From positions 1 through 64,000 of the forward strand of contig JAIKVZ010000018.1 in NCBI GenBank assembly GCA_024685285.1: a stretch of DNA of 64,000 nt, written 5' to 3'. A program made the position numbers and the translations under genes. The notes under the pieces are model-generated. The model made no database searches, was not told where the DNA came from, and saw only the letters and a program-made list of their open reading frames with translations. This stretch comes from Bacteroidales bacterium (GTDB lineage Bacteria > Bacteroidota > Bacteroidia > Bacteroidales > P3). This document shows, in pieces, positions 22,446 through 31,809 of this stretch; the first letter of the stretch is position 1, and each line of letters starts with the position of its first letter.

Positions 22446-23501
22446 ATGCAATCCGCAGAATGCTATAACGCATTGTCGGCCAGTCAGAAACCGCAATTCA
22501 GCCCTGCCGTTACGGGTTGGATTGGCAGTTTGTTGGCCGTAAGCAAAAAGGTGGCGTTGGTGGCGCACACCAATGCCGACGGCGACGCCGTGGGGGCAAT
22601 AACAGCCTTCGGCTCGGTGCTCGGCAGGCAATATCCGGGGCTGCAGGTCACCCTAATGCTGCCCGACGGCTGCCCGGCCCAGTACGGATGGATGCCGCTG
22701 GCCGACCGCATACTGAACGGACAGACCCAGAACGCGCAATGCTGCCAGGCGATGGCCGAGGCCGACCTGATTGTGGCCATGGACCTCAGCGCACCGTCGC
22801 GCATGGCCATGCTGGCTCAGGCCTTCACCGACTCTAAAGCCGCCAAGCTGCTCATCGACCACCACCATGACCCCGAGCGTGAGGCATTCTCGATGGTGGT
22901 GTCTGACTACTCGATTTCGAGCACCTGCGAGCTCACCCTGTGGCTCGTCGACGCCCTGCTGGGCCCCGAAGCCATAGACGCAGAGGCCGCCACCTGCCTT
23001 TACGTGGGGCTGCGCACCGATACCGGCGGTTTTGCCTACAGCAACACCCAGCCCTCGCTCTATATGGCCACGGCGCAGTTGGTGGCCTCAGGCATTGACC
23101 CGGCCGAAATCAACAACCGCATACTCAACACTTTCAGCGAGCAGCGGCTGCGTTTCTACGGCCACGCCATCAGCAACTGCCTCACAGTGATGAGGGAACA
23201 GGGCTTTGCCTACTTTACCATATCGCTTGCCGACCAGAGGCGTTTCGGCATCACAGCCGAAGATATGGACGGCCTTGTGAATTACACCCTGCTGATGGCC
23301 GACATTGAGTGCGGCGCGCTGGTGCGCGAAGAGGAGAACCGCTGCAAAGTGTCGCTGCGCTCGAAATACACCACCAATGTCAACCGCATGGCTGCCGACC
23401 TGTTTGGCGGCGGAGGCCACACCAAGGCCGCCGGGGCCACCTCCACCCTACCCCTCCAGGCTACCGTCGATGCTGTGGTAAACTACATTTTGAACCGATG
23501 A
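22446..23501 (+). CDS. DHH/DHHA1 phosphoesterase (NrnA-like)
   Basis: AHTNADGDAVGAITAFGSVL, LLIDHHHDPE, FGGGGHTKAAGAT. Confidence 0.88.
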   Translation: MQSAECYNALSASQKPQFSPAVTGWIGSLLAVSKKVALVAHTNADGDAVGAITAFGSVLGRQYPGLQVTLMLPDGCPAQYGWMPLADRILNGQTQNAQCCQAMAEADLIVAMDLSAPSRMAMLAQAFTDSKAAKLLIDHHHDPEREAFSMVVSDYSISSTCELTLWLVDALLGPEAIDAEAATCLYVGLRTDTGGFAYSNTQPSLYMATAQLVASGIDPAEINNRILNTFSEQRLRFYGHAISNCLTVMREQGFAYFTISLADQRRFGITAEDMDGLVNYTLLMADIECGALVREEENRCKVSLRSKYTTNVNRMAADLFGGGGHTKAAGATSTLPLQATVDAVVNYILNR

Positions 23502-24016
23502 AGAATGCGCTCATAATCCTGACTGCGTGCCTGATGGCTTTCGCCACCGCCTCGTGCCACCGAGCCAAGGTGATTGACATTGACACACAGCCTCAGAATA
23601 CGCTGAAGGAGAATATGATAAACGCAAACCGCTATATGGCCAAAAGCGAGGAGCAACAGATAGAGAGCTATGTGCAGCGCCGCTCGTGGCCTGTGACCAC
23701 ACTTGGCAGTGGAGTGCGGGTGTGGGAGACCGACCGCGGTTCGGGGCGCGCTATCGACTATGAGGACACCGTGAGCCTCACCTACCGCCTCGAAGCCATC
23801 AATGGTGTCGTAATCTATGAGCAACAACAAGAGACCTTTGTGGCTGGACGTAACCAGACTGTGCGCGGTTTGGACGCAGCTGTGCGCCACCTGCACTACG
23901 GCAGCCGCGCCCGTGTGATTCTGCCCTCGGAACAGGCCTACGGCGTGGCCGGCGACGGCGACCGCGTACCCACCAGGGCCATACTTATATACGACCTGAA
24001 AATAGACAATAAATGA
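23498..24016 (+). CDS. FKBP-type peptidyl-prolyl isomerase lipoprotein
   Basis: Start MKNALIILTACLMAFATASC overlaps upstream stop; FKBP signature RGLDAAVRHLHYGSRARVILPSEQAYG. Confidence 0.82.
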   Translation: MKNALIILTACLMAFATASCHRAKVIDIDTQPQNTLKENMINANRYMAKSEEQQIESYVQRRSWPVTTLGSGVRVWETDRGSGRAIDYEDTVSLTYRLEAINGVVIYEQQQETFVAGRNQTVRGLDAAVRHLHYGSRARVILPSEQAYGVAGDGDRVPTRAILIYDLKIDNK

Positions 24017-24036
24017 ACATAAACAACAATAAACAA

Positions 24037-24960
24037 ATGAAAAACACATTAAAAACAGCGGCTCTTCTCTTAGCCGCAGCCACGCTCTTTGCAGCCTGCA
24101 ACCACAGCGACCTCAAAGGCTTCAAGAAAACCAACTCGGGTTTGCACTACAAATTCGAGAAAATGAACAAAACCGGCGAGCAGCCCAAAGAGGGTGATGT
24201 GCTAGTGGGCGAAATGACCTTCCGTTTCGACACCGTCGAGGTGTACAGCAATGTGGGTCATCCCAACCGCATTCTGATGGTGCAGGAAAATGGCACCTTC
24301 CCCGGTGACATCAACGACGGTCTCAAGATGATGCATGTGGGCGACCATGCCATCTTTGCTGTCAACGCCGACTCGGTGGCACGTTACATTGGACCCAACC
24401 AGATGCCCCCTTATTACAAGGAAGGCGCTGGCATGATGCTCTACTACGACATTGATCTGCAAGACATTGTAACCAAAGAGGAACTGGCCGAAGAACAAGC
24501 CAACTTCATCGAGGAGATGCAGCGTCGTCAGGCCGCCGAGCCCGAGTTGATTGCCAACTACGTAAAGGACAACAACATCACCGTCAAGCCCAACGCCGAC
24601 GGTTTGTACAAAATTGTGCGCAAGGCCGGCAAGGGTCCCCGTGTGGCCGTTGGCAAGAAAGTGGCCATCAACTACACCGGACGTCTGCTCGACGGCACCA
24701 TGTTCGACTCGAGTGTTGAGCAGGATGCCAAGGACGGCGGCATCTACAACGCTCAGCGCCCCTATGAGCCCCTCACCTACACCGTAGGCCAAATGCAACT
24801 CATCAAGGGTTGGGAAGACGGTATCATGGGCGAAGCACAAGGCAGCGAACTCACACTCATTATACCTTCGGCCCTTGGCTACGGCTCGCGCGGTGCCGGC
24901 AACGAGATTCCCTCGTTCTCGCCGCTTGTGTTCGACATCTCGATAGTTTCTGTGCAATGA
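24037..24960 (+). CDS. FKBP-type peptidyl-prolyl isomerase lipoprotein
   Basis: Lipobox LFAAC; C-terminal FKBP VAINYTGRLLDGTMFDSS...GWEDGIMGEAQGSELTLIIPSALGYGSRG, N-terminal degenerate FKBP-like half. Confidence 0.88.
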   Translation: MKNTLKTAALLLAAATLFAACNHSDLKGFKKTNSGLHYKFEKMNKTGEQPKEGDVLVGEMTFRFDTVEVYSNVGHPNRILMVQENGTFPGDINDGLKMMHVGDHAIFAVNADSVARYIGPNQMPPYYKEGAGMMLYYDIDLQDIVTKEELAEEQANFIEEMQRRQAAEPELIANYVKDNNITVKPNADGLYKIVRKAGKGPRVAVGKKVAINYTGRLLDGTMFDSSVEQDAKDGGIYNAQRPYEPLTYTVGQMQLIKGWEDGIMGEAQGSELTLIIPSALGYGSRGAGNEIPSFSPLVFDISIVSVQ

Positions 24961-25520
24961 TGAACATAGTGATTTTTGGAGCCCCAGGCGCAGGCAAGGG
25001 AACGCAAAGCGATTTCATCGTTGAACGTTTTGGTCTCACCCACATCTCAACCGGTGACCTCCTGCGCAAAGAGATTGCCGACCATACTGCCCTTGGTCAG
25101 CGCATAAAATCTATCATGGATGCCGGCCACTTGGTGAGCGACGACATTGTGGTGGAGATGATAGACAAGGCTATTGCCGCCGACACCAAAGGCATACTTT
25201 TCGATGGCTTTCCGCGCAATGTGGCTCAAGCCGAGACGTTGGACAAACTGCTTGCCAAACACGGCCGCTCAATTACCTGTATGGTACAGCTCGAAGTGCC
25301 ACGTGAAGAACTTGTGCGCCGCATACTTGAGCGTGCAAAGATTAGCGGCCGCACCGATGATAATGAGCAGACCGTGAAAGGCCGCCTTGAAGAGTATGAC
25401 AACAAGACCAAGCCCGTGGCCGACTACTACGCCAAACAAGGTAAGAGGTTGGTTATAAATGGTCTGGGCGATATCAAGGAGATTGCCTCCAACATTATTT
25501 CGCAAATAGAAAAACTCTAA
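24960..25520 (+). CDS. adk: Adenylate kinase
   Basis: [44 protein letters not shown]. Confidence 0.95.
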   Translation: MNIVIFGAPGAGKGTQSDFIVERFGLTHISTGDLLRKEIADHTALGQRIKSIMDAGHLVSDDIVVEMIDKAIAADTKGILFDGFPRNVAQAETLDKLLAKHGRSITCMVQLEVPREELVRRILERAKISGRTDDNEQTVKGRLEEYDNKTKPVADYYAKQGKRLVINGLGDIKEIASNIISQIEKL

Positions 25521-25527
25521 AACCACG

Positions 25528-26517
25528 GTGACAAGCAACTTCGTCGACTACGTAAAGATATTTGTCCGCTCTGGGAAAGGTGGTGCCGGTTCGGCCCACC
25601 TTCTCAGGGTTAAATACAATGCCAAAGCCGGTCCCGACGGGGGCGATGGCGGTCGCGGCGGACACGTGATATTGCGCGGCAATAGCCAACGGTGGACCCT
25701 CCTCCACCTAAAATACACCAAACATGTCTTTGCCGAGAACGGACAAAACGGCGGTGAAAACCTGTGCACCGGACGAGAAGGCAAAGACCAAATCATCGAG
25801 GTACCGCTGGGCTGTGTCTGTCGTGATGCCGAAACCGGTGAAGTGCTCGGCGAAGTTACACAAGACGGCCAGACCGTCGTTATTGCTCGCGGTGGAAGAG
25901 GCGGGCTCGGCAACGACCATTTCAAATCAGCAACAAATCAAACACCTCGCTATGCCCAACCTGGCGAGCCTGCTGTGGAGCGCTGGGTGGTTATTGAACT
26001 CAAAATGCTGGCCGATGTTGGTCTTGTTGGATTTCCCAACGCCGGCAAATCAACCCTCCTCAGCGCCATCAGTGCAGCCCGTCCAGAGATAGCCGATTAT
26101 CCCTTCACAACTATCGTGCCAAACCTCGGCATTGTGAGTTATCATGACAATATGTCATTCTGCATGGCAGACATTCCGGGCATAATAGAAGGTGCCAGTG
26201 AAGGCAAAGGGCTCGGCCTCAGGTTCCTGCGCCATATTGAGCGCAATTCGGTGCTGCTATTTATGGTCAGTTGTGAGCAGTTGGAGATTGCCAAAGAATA
26301 TCACATACTGCTGAACGAGTTGCGTAAGTACAACCCCGAGTTGCTTGACAAGCAACGCATTCTTGCTGTGACAAAATGTGACATGATGGACGAGACCATG
26401 CTCAAGCAGCTGCGCCGCCATCTGCCAAAGGGTGTTGACAGCATTTTCATCAGTTCGGTGACAGGCATGAATATCAGCGAGCTGAAAGACAAGATTGTAG
26501 CTATATTAAACCAATAG
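25528..26517 (+). CDS. obgE: GTPase Obg/CgtA
   Basis: [21 protein letters not shown]..., [37 protein letters not shown] start. Confidence 0.95.
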   Translation: MTSNFVDYVKIFVRSGKGGAGSAHLLRVKYNAKAGPDGGDGGRGGHVILRGNSQRWTLLHLKYTKHVFAENGQNGGENLCTGREGKDQIIEVPLGCVCRDAETGEVLGEVTQDGQTVVIARGGRGGLGNDHFKSATNQTPRYAQPGEPAVERWVVIELKMLADVGLVGFPNAGKSTLLSAISAARPEIADYPFTTIVPNLGIVSYHDNMSFCMADIPGIIEGASEGKGLGLRFLRHIERNSVLLFMVSCEQLEIAKEYHILLNELRKYNPELLDKQRILAVTKCDMMDETMLKQLRRHLPKGVDSIFISSVTGMNISELKDKIVAILNQ

Positions 26518-26521
26518 TGCA

Positions 26522-27106
26522 ATGGAACAACTGCTGCAGTTCGACACTCGACTGTTCCGCCTCGTCAACGGCAATAACGCTTCGTGGCTCGACTGGCCTA
26601 TGTGGGTACTGAGTCAGCACGCATCATGGGCTGTTGTCCTGGTAGCTGTTTTCCTGCTCGTTATTTTGCGTTACGACCGTCGACGCTGGTGGCTGCCGGT
26701 TATTGCAGTTATACTCTGTTTTCTGTTTGCAGACCAAATATCGGTCCACCTTTTTAAAGACCTCTTCGCCCGTCCGCGTCCGTGCCACGTGCTTAGTGAT
26801 GTCAATATGTTCCGCACCGGCTGCGGCGGTCAGTACGGCTTTGTGTCGTCGCACGCCGCCAACGCTTTTGCTATAGCCGTATTTTTGATATTGCGCTACA
26901 CAAAGCGTCTAAAACGGTCGTGGGTGCTCAGCGCGGTAATACTTGTTTGGGCTATGCTTATCTGCTACAGCCGCGTCTACCTTGGCAAGCACTATCCTGG
27001 CGACGTGGTATGCGGAGCCCTTGTCGGTGCCGTCATCGGGTGGCTTGTATGGACAGTCTCGGAAAATATAGAATGTCGTATCGAGAAAAAAATTGCGCAA
27101 AAATGA
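26522..27106 (+). CDS. PAP2 family phosphatase
   Basis: KDLFARPRPCH...FVSSHAANAFAIA...YSRVYLGKHYPGDVVCGALVG. Confidence 0.88.
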   Translation: MEQLLQFDTRLFRLVNGNNASWLDWPMWVLSQHASWAVVLVAVFLLVILRYDRRRWWLPVIAVILCFLFADQISVHLFKDLFARPRPCHVLSDVNMFRTGCGGQYGFVSSHAANAFAIAVFLILRYTKRLKRSWVLSAVILVWAMLICYSRVYLGKHYPGDVVCGALVGAVIGWLVWTVSENIECRIEKKIAQK

Positions 27107-27165
27107 AACAAAATTGCACTTATTGCGTAAAACAAAGCGTGCTTACTTATTTCAAAAGATGTATT

Positions 27166-27201
27166 TAAGAATAAGACGTCTCTCTATTGAGGCGTCTTAT
27201 T
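27166..27201 (+). terminator. Hairpin terminator
   Basis: AATAAGACGTCTC (27170-27182) / GAGGCGTCTTATT (27189-27201), 13-bp stem with one G-T pair. Confidence 0.65.
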
Positions 27202-27213
27202 TTATATAGTGAT

Positions 27214-27714
27214 ATGAACATACTCGACATAATACTCTCAGTACCGCTAATCTATTTTATTTACAAAGGTTGGCGTCGAGGTCTTATCTTTGAACTCGGA
27301 GCTTTGGTGGGCATTATTGCTGGCATTTGGGCAGCCACACATCTCTCTCAGTTGGTGGCCGAGTGGCTCAAACTCGAAGGCGAGAACGCCATTCTTATTG
27401 CATTTTTCATCACATTTGTCGGCACGGTGGTACTTGCGTTCTTCTTGGGCAAATGCCTTGAAGGTATAGTCAAATTGGTACACGCTGGCATACTCAATAA
27501 GGTCGCCGGAGCATTGCTGGGTATGGCCAAATGTTTGTGTGTGCTGGCGGTTATACTCAACCTACTACTCATGGTCGACCGCCACCAGATTATAATCAAC
27601 CAAGAAACGAGACAGAAGAGCCTTCTGTTCAAGCCAGTGCACAAAACCGGAAATAAACTTACTGCCGACTTGAAACAGTATATAAGTACCCATTACAAAG
27701 ACATTAAGAAATGA
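27214..27714 (+). CDS. CvpA family membrane protein
   Basis: MNILDIILSVPLIYFIYKGWRRGLIFELGALVGIIAGIWAA. Confidence 0.8.
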   Translation: MNILDIILSVPLIYFIYKGWRRGLIFELGALVGIIAGIWAATHLSQLVAEWLKLEGENAILIAFFITFVGTVVLAFFLGKCLEGIVKLVHAGILNKVAGALLGMAKCLCVLAVILNLLLMVDRHQIIINQETRQKSLLFKPVHKTGNKLTADLKQYISTHYKDIKK

Positions 27715-28646
27715 TTCTGGCTCCGATGCAAGGTTTGACGGAGGTACTCTTCCGACGCGTCTTCTACCGCCATTTCGCGGGGCTTTTCAATTATGCTGTG
27801 GCACCATTTGTATCGTTGACCCACGGCAACCTTGCCGATGCCACAAAGAAGATTGACGATTTGCTACCCGATGCCAACCGAGACTCAATGCCCGTTGTGC
27901 CACAGATTTTGGGCAAGGAACCGACCGAGTTCGTTGAATTGGCTAACAGGTTATGTGACCTTGGCTACACTGAAATTAACTGGAATCTGGGGTGCCCTAT
28001 GCGCAAGGTGGCGGCAAAGCATCGCGGAAGCGGTATGCTCCCCTACCCTGACGAGTTGCGTCACGTATTAGATCAGGTGGTGCCAGCAATACGGGTGTCT
28101 CTGAGTATAAAAATGAGGCTCGGATTAACAAACCGCGATGAAATATTCGCATTAGTGCCAATACTTAACGATTACCCAATAGCCAACGTCACGATACATC
28201 CACGCATTGGCCGTCAACAATACACAGGGCACGTCGACCTTGAAACTTTTGCACGTGTCAAGCCGTTATTAAAGCACTCTGTAATATACAACGGCGACAT
28301 TACCACACTCGAGGAATACAAAACAATCGTCGGCCGTTTTACAGATCTATTCGATGTGATGATTGGACGAGGAATACTTTACGACCCGACATTGCCGTTA
28401 CAGATAAAACAAAACCGGAAATTTTCGGCCGAAGAAAAAAAGTTATCAACAACTACGTTCATTGCCGACCTTATCAACGAGATTGACCGCAGACTCCCCA
28501 CAGACGAGGCTAAATTGCGCAAAACCAAAGAGTACTGGTGCCTAATCAGCCGCTCGTTACCCATTACAGAGCAGCAGGCAAGGTCAGTTTTGCACGCCAC
28601 AACGCTGGCCGAAACACAACAACTTATTTTTAACTTCATACAATAA
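27711..28646 (+). CDS. tRNA-dihydrouridine synthase
   Basis: LAPMQGLTEVLFRR..., INWNLGCPMRKVAAKHRGSGML, HPRIGRQQYTG, YNGDI. Confidence 0.9.
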   Translation: MILAPMQGLTEVLFRRVFYRHFAGLFNYAVAPFVSLTHGNLADATKKIDDLLPDANRDSMPVVPQILGKEPTEFVELANRLCDLGYTEINWNLGCPMRKVAAKHRGSGMLPYPDELRHVLDQVVPAIRVSLSIKMRLGLTNRDEIFALVPILNDYPIANVTIHPRIGRQQYTGHVDLETFARVKPLLKHSVIYNGDITTLEEYKTIVGRFTDLFDVMIGRGILYDPTLPLQIKQNRKFSAEEKKLSTTTFIADLINEIDRRLPTDEAKLRKTKEYWCLISRSLPITEQQARSVLHATTLAETQQLIFNFIQ

Positions 28647-28682
28647 ATTTGCATTTTTTACGTAATAGATAGAAATATGTAT

Positions 28683-29675
28683 ATGAAACGGCTTACCATC
28701 ATACTCATTGTTCTGGTTTCGTTAGTTGTGCCAACAGCCTGCCACCACAAAGTGGATATGTCGAAACTTGACCCTGACGATGCGCTGCAGCAGCTTGATA
28801 TTCAGATACATCGTCATCCTAAGGACGCTTCGCTCTATTATGCCCGTGCCGAGATATTGATGAGCCAAAGCAAAGCCAATGAGGCTATAGCCGACCTAAA
28901 TATGGCTGTCTCACTTGACGACTCGCAAACTAAATACTATATGCTCCTTGCCGATGCCCAGTTTGCCAACGGCAATGTCGAACAGAGCTACAAAGCCTTG
29001 TCGCGCGCCAATGAGTTGGATCCAGATAACAAGGATATATATCTGAAAATGGGCGAGATAACGTTCTACAGTCGCGACTACGACCGCTCGCTCGACCACC
29101 TGAATGCCGTGACGAAAACCGACCCCGACAATCGCACGGCACTATTCATGAAGAGTTTTATATACAAGGAAAAGGGCGACACTGCCAACGCCGTGCTCCT
29201 GCTGCGCAAGGTGTGCGACCTCTACCCCGACTACGCTCCGGCTTATGAAGAGCTTGGAGTACTTTACGCCACACGCCTCAATCCATTAGCCGCCGATTAT
29301 CTGAACACCGCCATAACCCTTGAGCCAACCAATACCAACGCCCTCTATGCCCTGGCTATGTACCATCAAGAACGAGAAGAGATGCAGGCCGCCGAGGAAC
29401 TGTATGTCAAAATGCTCGATATTGACGACCGTAACCCCAATGCATGGCACAACCGCGGATATATTGAGATGATGTACTACGACGACTATGAGCACGCTGT
29501 GGAGTACTTTACACGTGCTTTAGACGCCGACCCCTCATACATCGAGGCCTTGCTGAACAGGGCTCTCGCCTTTAAATTGATTGGTGACAAAAGCCGCGCA
29601 CGTGCCGACTATGAGGCCGCATTAGCCATCGACCCCCATTGCCAGCCTGCAATAGATGGCCTTAAAAGAATATAG
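28683..29675 (+). CDS. TPR-repeat lipoprotein
   Basis: Lipobox VVPTAC; several TPR motifs. Confidence 0.78.
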   Translation: MKRLTIILIVLVSLVVPTACHHKVDMSKLDPDDALQQLDIQIHRHPKDASLYYARAEILMSQSKANEAIADLNMAVSLDDSQTKYYMLLADAQFANGNVEQSYKALSRANELDPDNKDIYLKMGEITFYSRDYDRSLDHLNAVTKTDPDNRTALFMKSFIYKEKGDTANAVLLLRKVCDLYPDYAPAYEELGVLYATRLNPLAADYLNTAITLEPTNTNALYALAMYHQEREEMQAAEELYVKMLDIDDRNPNAWHNRGYIEMMYYDDYEHAVEYFTRALDADPSYIEALLNRALAFKLIGDKSRARADYEAALAIDPHCQPAIDGLKRI

Positions 29676-29697
29676 GAACATTTAAATACACATAACA

Positions 29698-30615
29698 ATG
29701 AGCACATTGAAAGGACGCAACTTGATTTCCATCACCGACTTCAACAAGGCCGAATACCTTGAGGTGCTGGACATCGCCGAAGGATTTGAGAAAAATCCCA
29801 AACAAAAAATCCTGAGCGACAAAGTGGTCGCAACGCTGTTTTTTGAGCCCTCGACACGCACCCGCCTCAGCTTCGAGAGCGCTGCAAACCAGCTTGGCGC
29901 CCGCATAATAGGCTTTAGCGACCCGGGCGGCACCAGCGTACAGAAAGGCGAATCGCTGCACGATACAATCGTGATGGTCTCGTCATACAGCGACCTCATT
30001 GTTATGCGCAACCCCAAGGAGGGCTCGTCACGCTATGCATCCGAGGTGGCTTCGGTGCCCGTCATCAACGCTGGCGACGGCGCCAACCAGCATCCCACCC
30101 AGTGTATGCTCGACCTCTACTCCATACGCAAAACCCAGGGTACTCTCGAGAACTTGCAGATTGCCTGCGTGGGCGATCTCAAGTATGGCCGCACGGTTCA
30201 TTCGCTGGTGCAAGCCATGTGCAATTTCAACGCCACATTCCACCTTGTATCGCCTCAGGAACTCAAACTGCCTTCGAGCGTCAAGATGAGCATCAAAGAC
30301 GCCGGTTTGAAGTACTATCAATATACCGATATCAAGGACATCGTGCCTGTGGCCGACATTATCTATATGACCCGCGTACAGCGTGAGCGTTTCCCTGACC
30401 CCATGGAGTACGAGCGCGTCAAAGACAGCTGCATCCTCACCGCCGATATGCTCGCCGGATGCAAGGAGAATATGCGTGTGCTACACCCACTGCCCCGCGT
30501 GAACGAGATCACCACCGACGTTGACAAGACCCCCTATGCATACTACTTCCAGCAGGCTCAAAACGGTGTCTATGTGCGCCAGGCTCTCATGGCAGCCATT
30601 TTGGGCGTTAGATAA
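29698..30615 (+). CDS. pyrB: Aspartate carbamoyltransferase catalytic subunit
   Basis: FFEPSTRTRLSFESAANQLGA, NAGDGANQHPTQCMLDLYSI, HPLPRVNEI. Confidence 0.95.
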   Translation: MSTLKGRNLISITDFNKAEYLEVLDIAEGFEKNPKQKILSDKVVATLFFEPSTRTRLSFESAANQLGARIIGFSDPGGTSVQKGESLHDTIVMVSSYSDLIVMRNPKEGSSRYASEVASVPVINAGDGANQHPTQCMLDLYSIRKTQGTLENLQIACVGDLKYGRTVHSLVQAMCNFNATFHLVSPQELKLPSSVKMSIKDAGLKYYQYTDIKDIVPVADIIYMTRVQRERFPDPMEYERVKDSCILTADMLAGCKENMRVLHPLPRVNEITTDVDKTPYAYYFQQAQNGVYVRQALMAAILGVR

Positions 30616-30686
30616 ATATAGTATAATTGAGAACAGCAGTCCTGTCGCACCAGGCTGCAAACCTAACAAGAATAAAATACAAAACC

Positions 30687-31148
30687 ATGGATACCAAGAA
30701 AGAACTGGTCGTTTCGGCCATACAAGACGGCACTGTCATTGACCACATACCCACCGAAGCCGTCTACCAGGTAATACGCATTCTCGGTCTCGAGAAGTAC
30801 AAAGACGAGGTGCTTATAGGCAACTACCTCTCCAGCCGCAAACTGGGCCGCAAAGGCATTGTCAAAATCAAAAACAAACACTTCACCAAGGACGAGATAA
30901 GCAAGATTGGCCTCGTGGCTCCTTCGGCATCAATCATCAATATTGAGGACTATAACGTCACCGACAAATTCCGCGCCGAGATACCCGATACCGTCGAGAA
31001 CTTCATACGCTGCGCCAACCCCAAGTGCATAACCAATGCCGAGGCTGTGCCCACGCGCTTTCATGTGGTCGACAAAGAGAATCTTAAACTCAAGTGCCAC
31101 TACTGCGAGAAGTTCACCACCAAAGAGACCCTCAAATTCAGCGAGTAG
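30687..31148 (+). CDS. pyrI: Aspartate carbamoyltransferase regulatory subunit
   Basis: IDHIPTEAVYQVIRILGL...GRKGIVKI..., C-terminal Cys4 zinc site CANPKCITN...CHYC. Confidence 0.94.
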   Translation: MDTKKELVVSAIQDGTVIDHIPTEAVYQVIRILGLEKYKDEVLIGNYLSSRKLGRKGIVKIKNKHFTKDEISKIGLVAPSASIINIEDYNVTDKFRAEIPDTVENFIRCANPKCITNAEAVPTRFHVVDKENLKLKCHYCEKFTTKETLKFSE

Positions 31149-31153
31149 ACACT

Positions 31154-31552
31154 ATGAACCACTATCGTAAATACTATGCCGCACTGCTTGCCCTCACGGC
31201 ACTGTTGGTCGTGGCGTCGCTGGTGGTTATGTGGACGGCTCCGCAGAAGTTCCACTACATTATGCCTCTCACTGCGCTTTACTTTGCAGTGGTGACAGGA
31301 TTGCAGCACTGGTTTGTGGTGACAAGTGCACAGAAAGCACCGCGTACATTTATCAAGAACTTCCTTGGAGCCACCGTGGGAGTGCTGTTGTTGCACCTCG
31401 TCGTCATGGCTCTGTATATGTTCACCCACACAGCAGTGGCGCGCCTGTTTATCGTAGGCTTCTGCATCTGCTACGTGGCCTACCTGTGTTTTGAAACCAC
31501 GGCTTTGGTGCTCTACGTCAAGCGCAAACGCAACGAGAACAACCCCGAGTAA
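31154..31552 (+). CDS. Small integral membrane protein
   Basis: 133 aa with about four hydrophobic segments; ATG 31154 directly after pyrI. Confidence 0.6.
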   Translation: MNHYRKYYAALLALTALLVVASLVVMWTAPQKFHYIMPLTALYFAVVTGLQHWFVVTSAQKAPRTFIKNFLGATVGVLLLHLVVMALYMFTHTAVARLFIVGFCICYVAYLCFETTALVLYVKRKRNENNPE

Positions 31553-31583
31553 GTTGCCGACGACGGCATTTGTTCACAGAAAC

Positions 31584-31617
31584 AACCCCGAATGATATAC
31601 ATAAATCATTCGGGGTT
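31584..31617. terminator. Hairpin terminator
   Basis: AACCCCGAATGAT (31584-31596) / ATCATTCGGGGTT (31605-31617), 13-bp perfect stem. Confidence 0.75.
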
Positions 31618-31692
31618 AGTGTTTTATATAGTATCACTTATAGTGTTACTATAGGCTGACATCGGTATTTGTTCGGAACCCGGGCGTACACC

Positions 31693-31738
31693 TCCGAGGT
31701 TGACCCGATGTCAACCCGACCTTAACCCGAACCTAACC
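31693..31738 (+). repeat. 11-bp-period element copy 4 (convergent IGR membrane protein/alaS)
   Basis: TCCGAGGTTGA CCCGATGTCAA CCCGACCTTAA CCCGAACCTAA CC; TTGTTCGGA at 31669-31677, 15 nt upstream. Confidence 0.95.
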
Positions 31739-31750
31739 TATCTATATTAC

Positions 31751-31796
31751 TGAAATACAGTGTGTTATACATAATTATATAACACACTGTATTTCA
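31751..31796. repeat. Hairpin adjoining element copy 4
   Basis: TGAAATACAGTGTGTTATA (31751-31769) / TATAACACACTGTATTTCA (31778-31796), 19-bp perfect stem, 8-nt loop. Confidence 0.95.
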
Positions 31797-31809
31797 ATTG
31801 ATTATGTTT

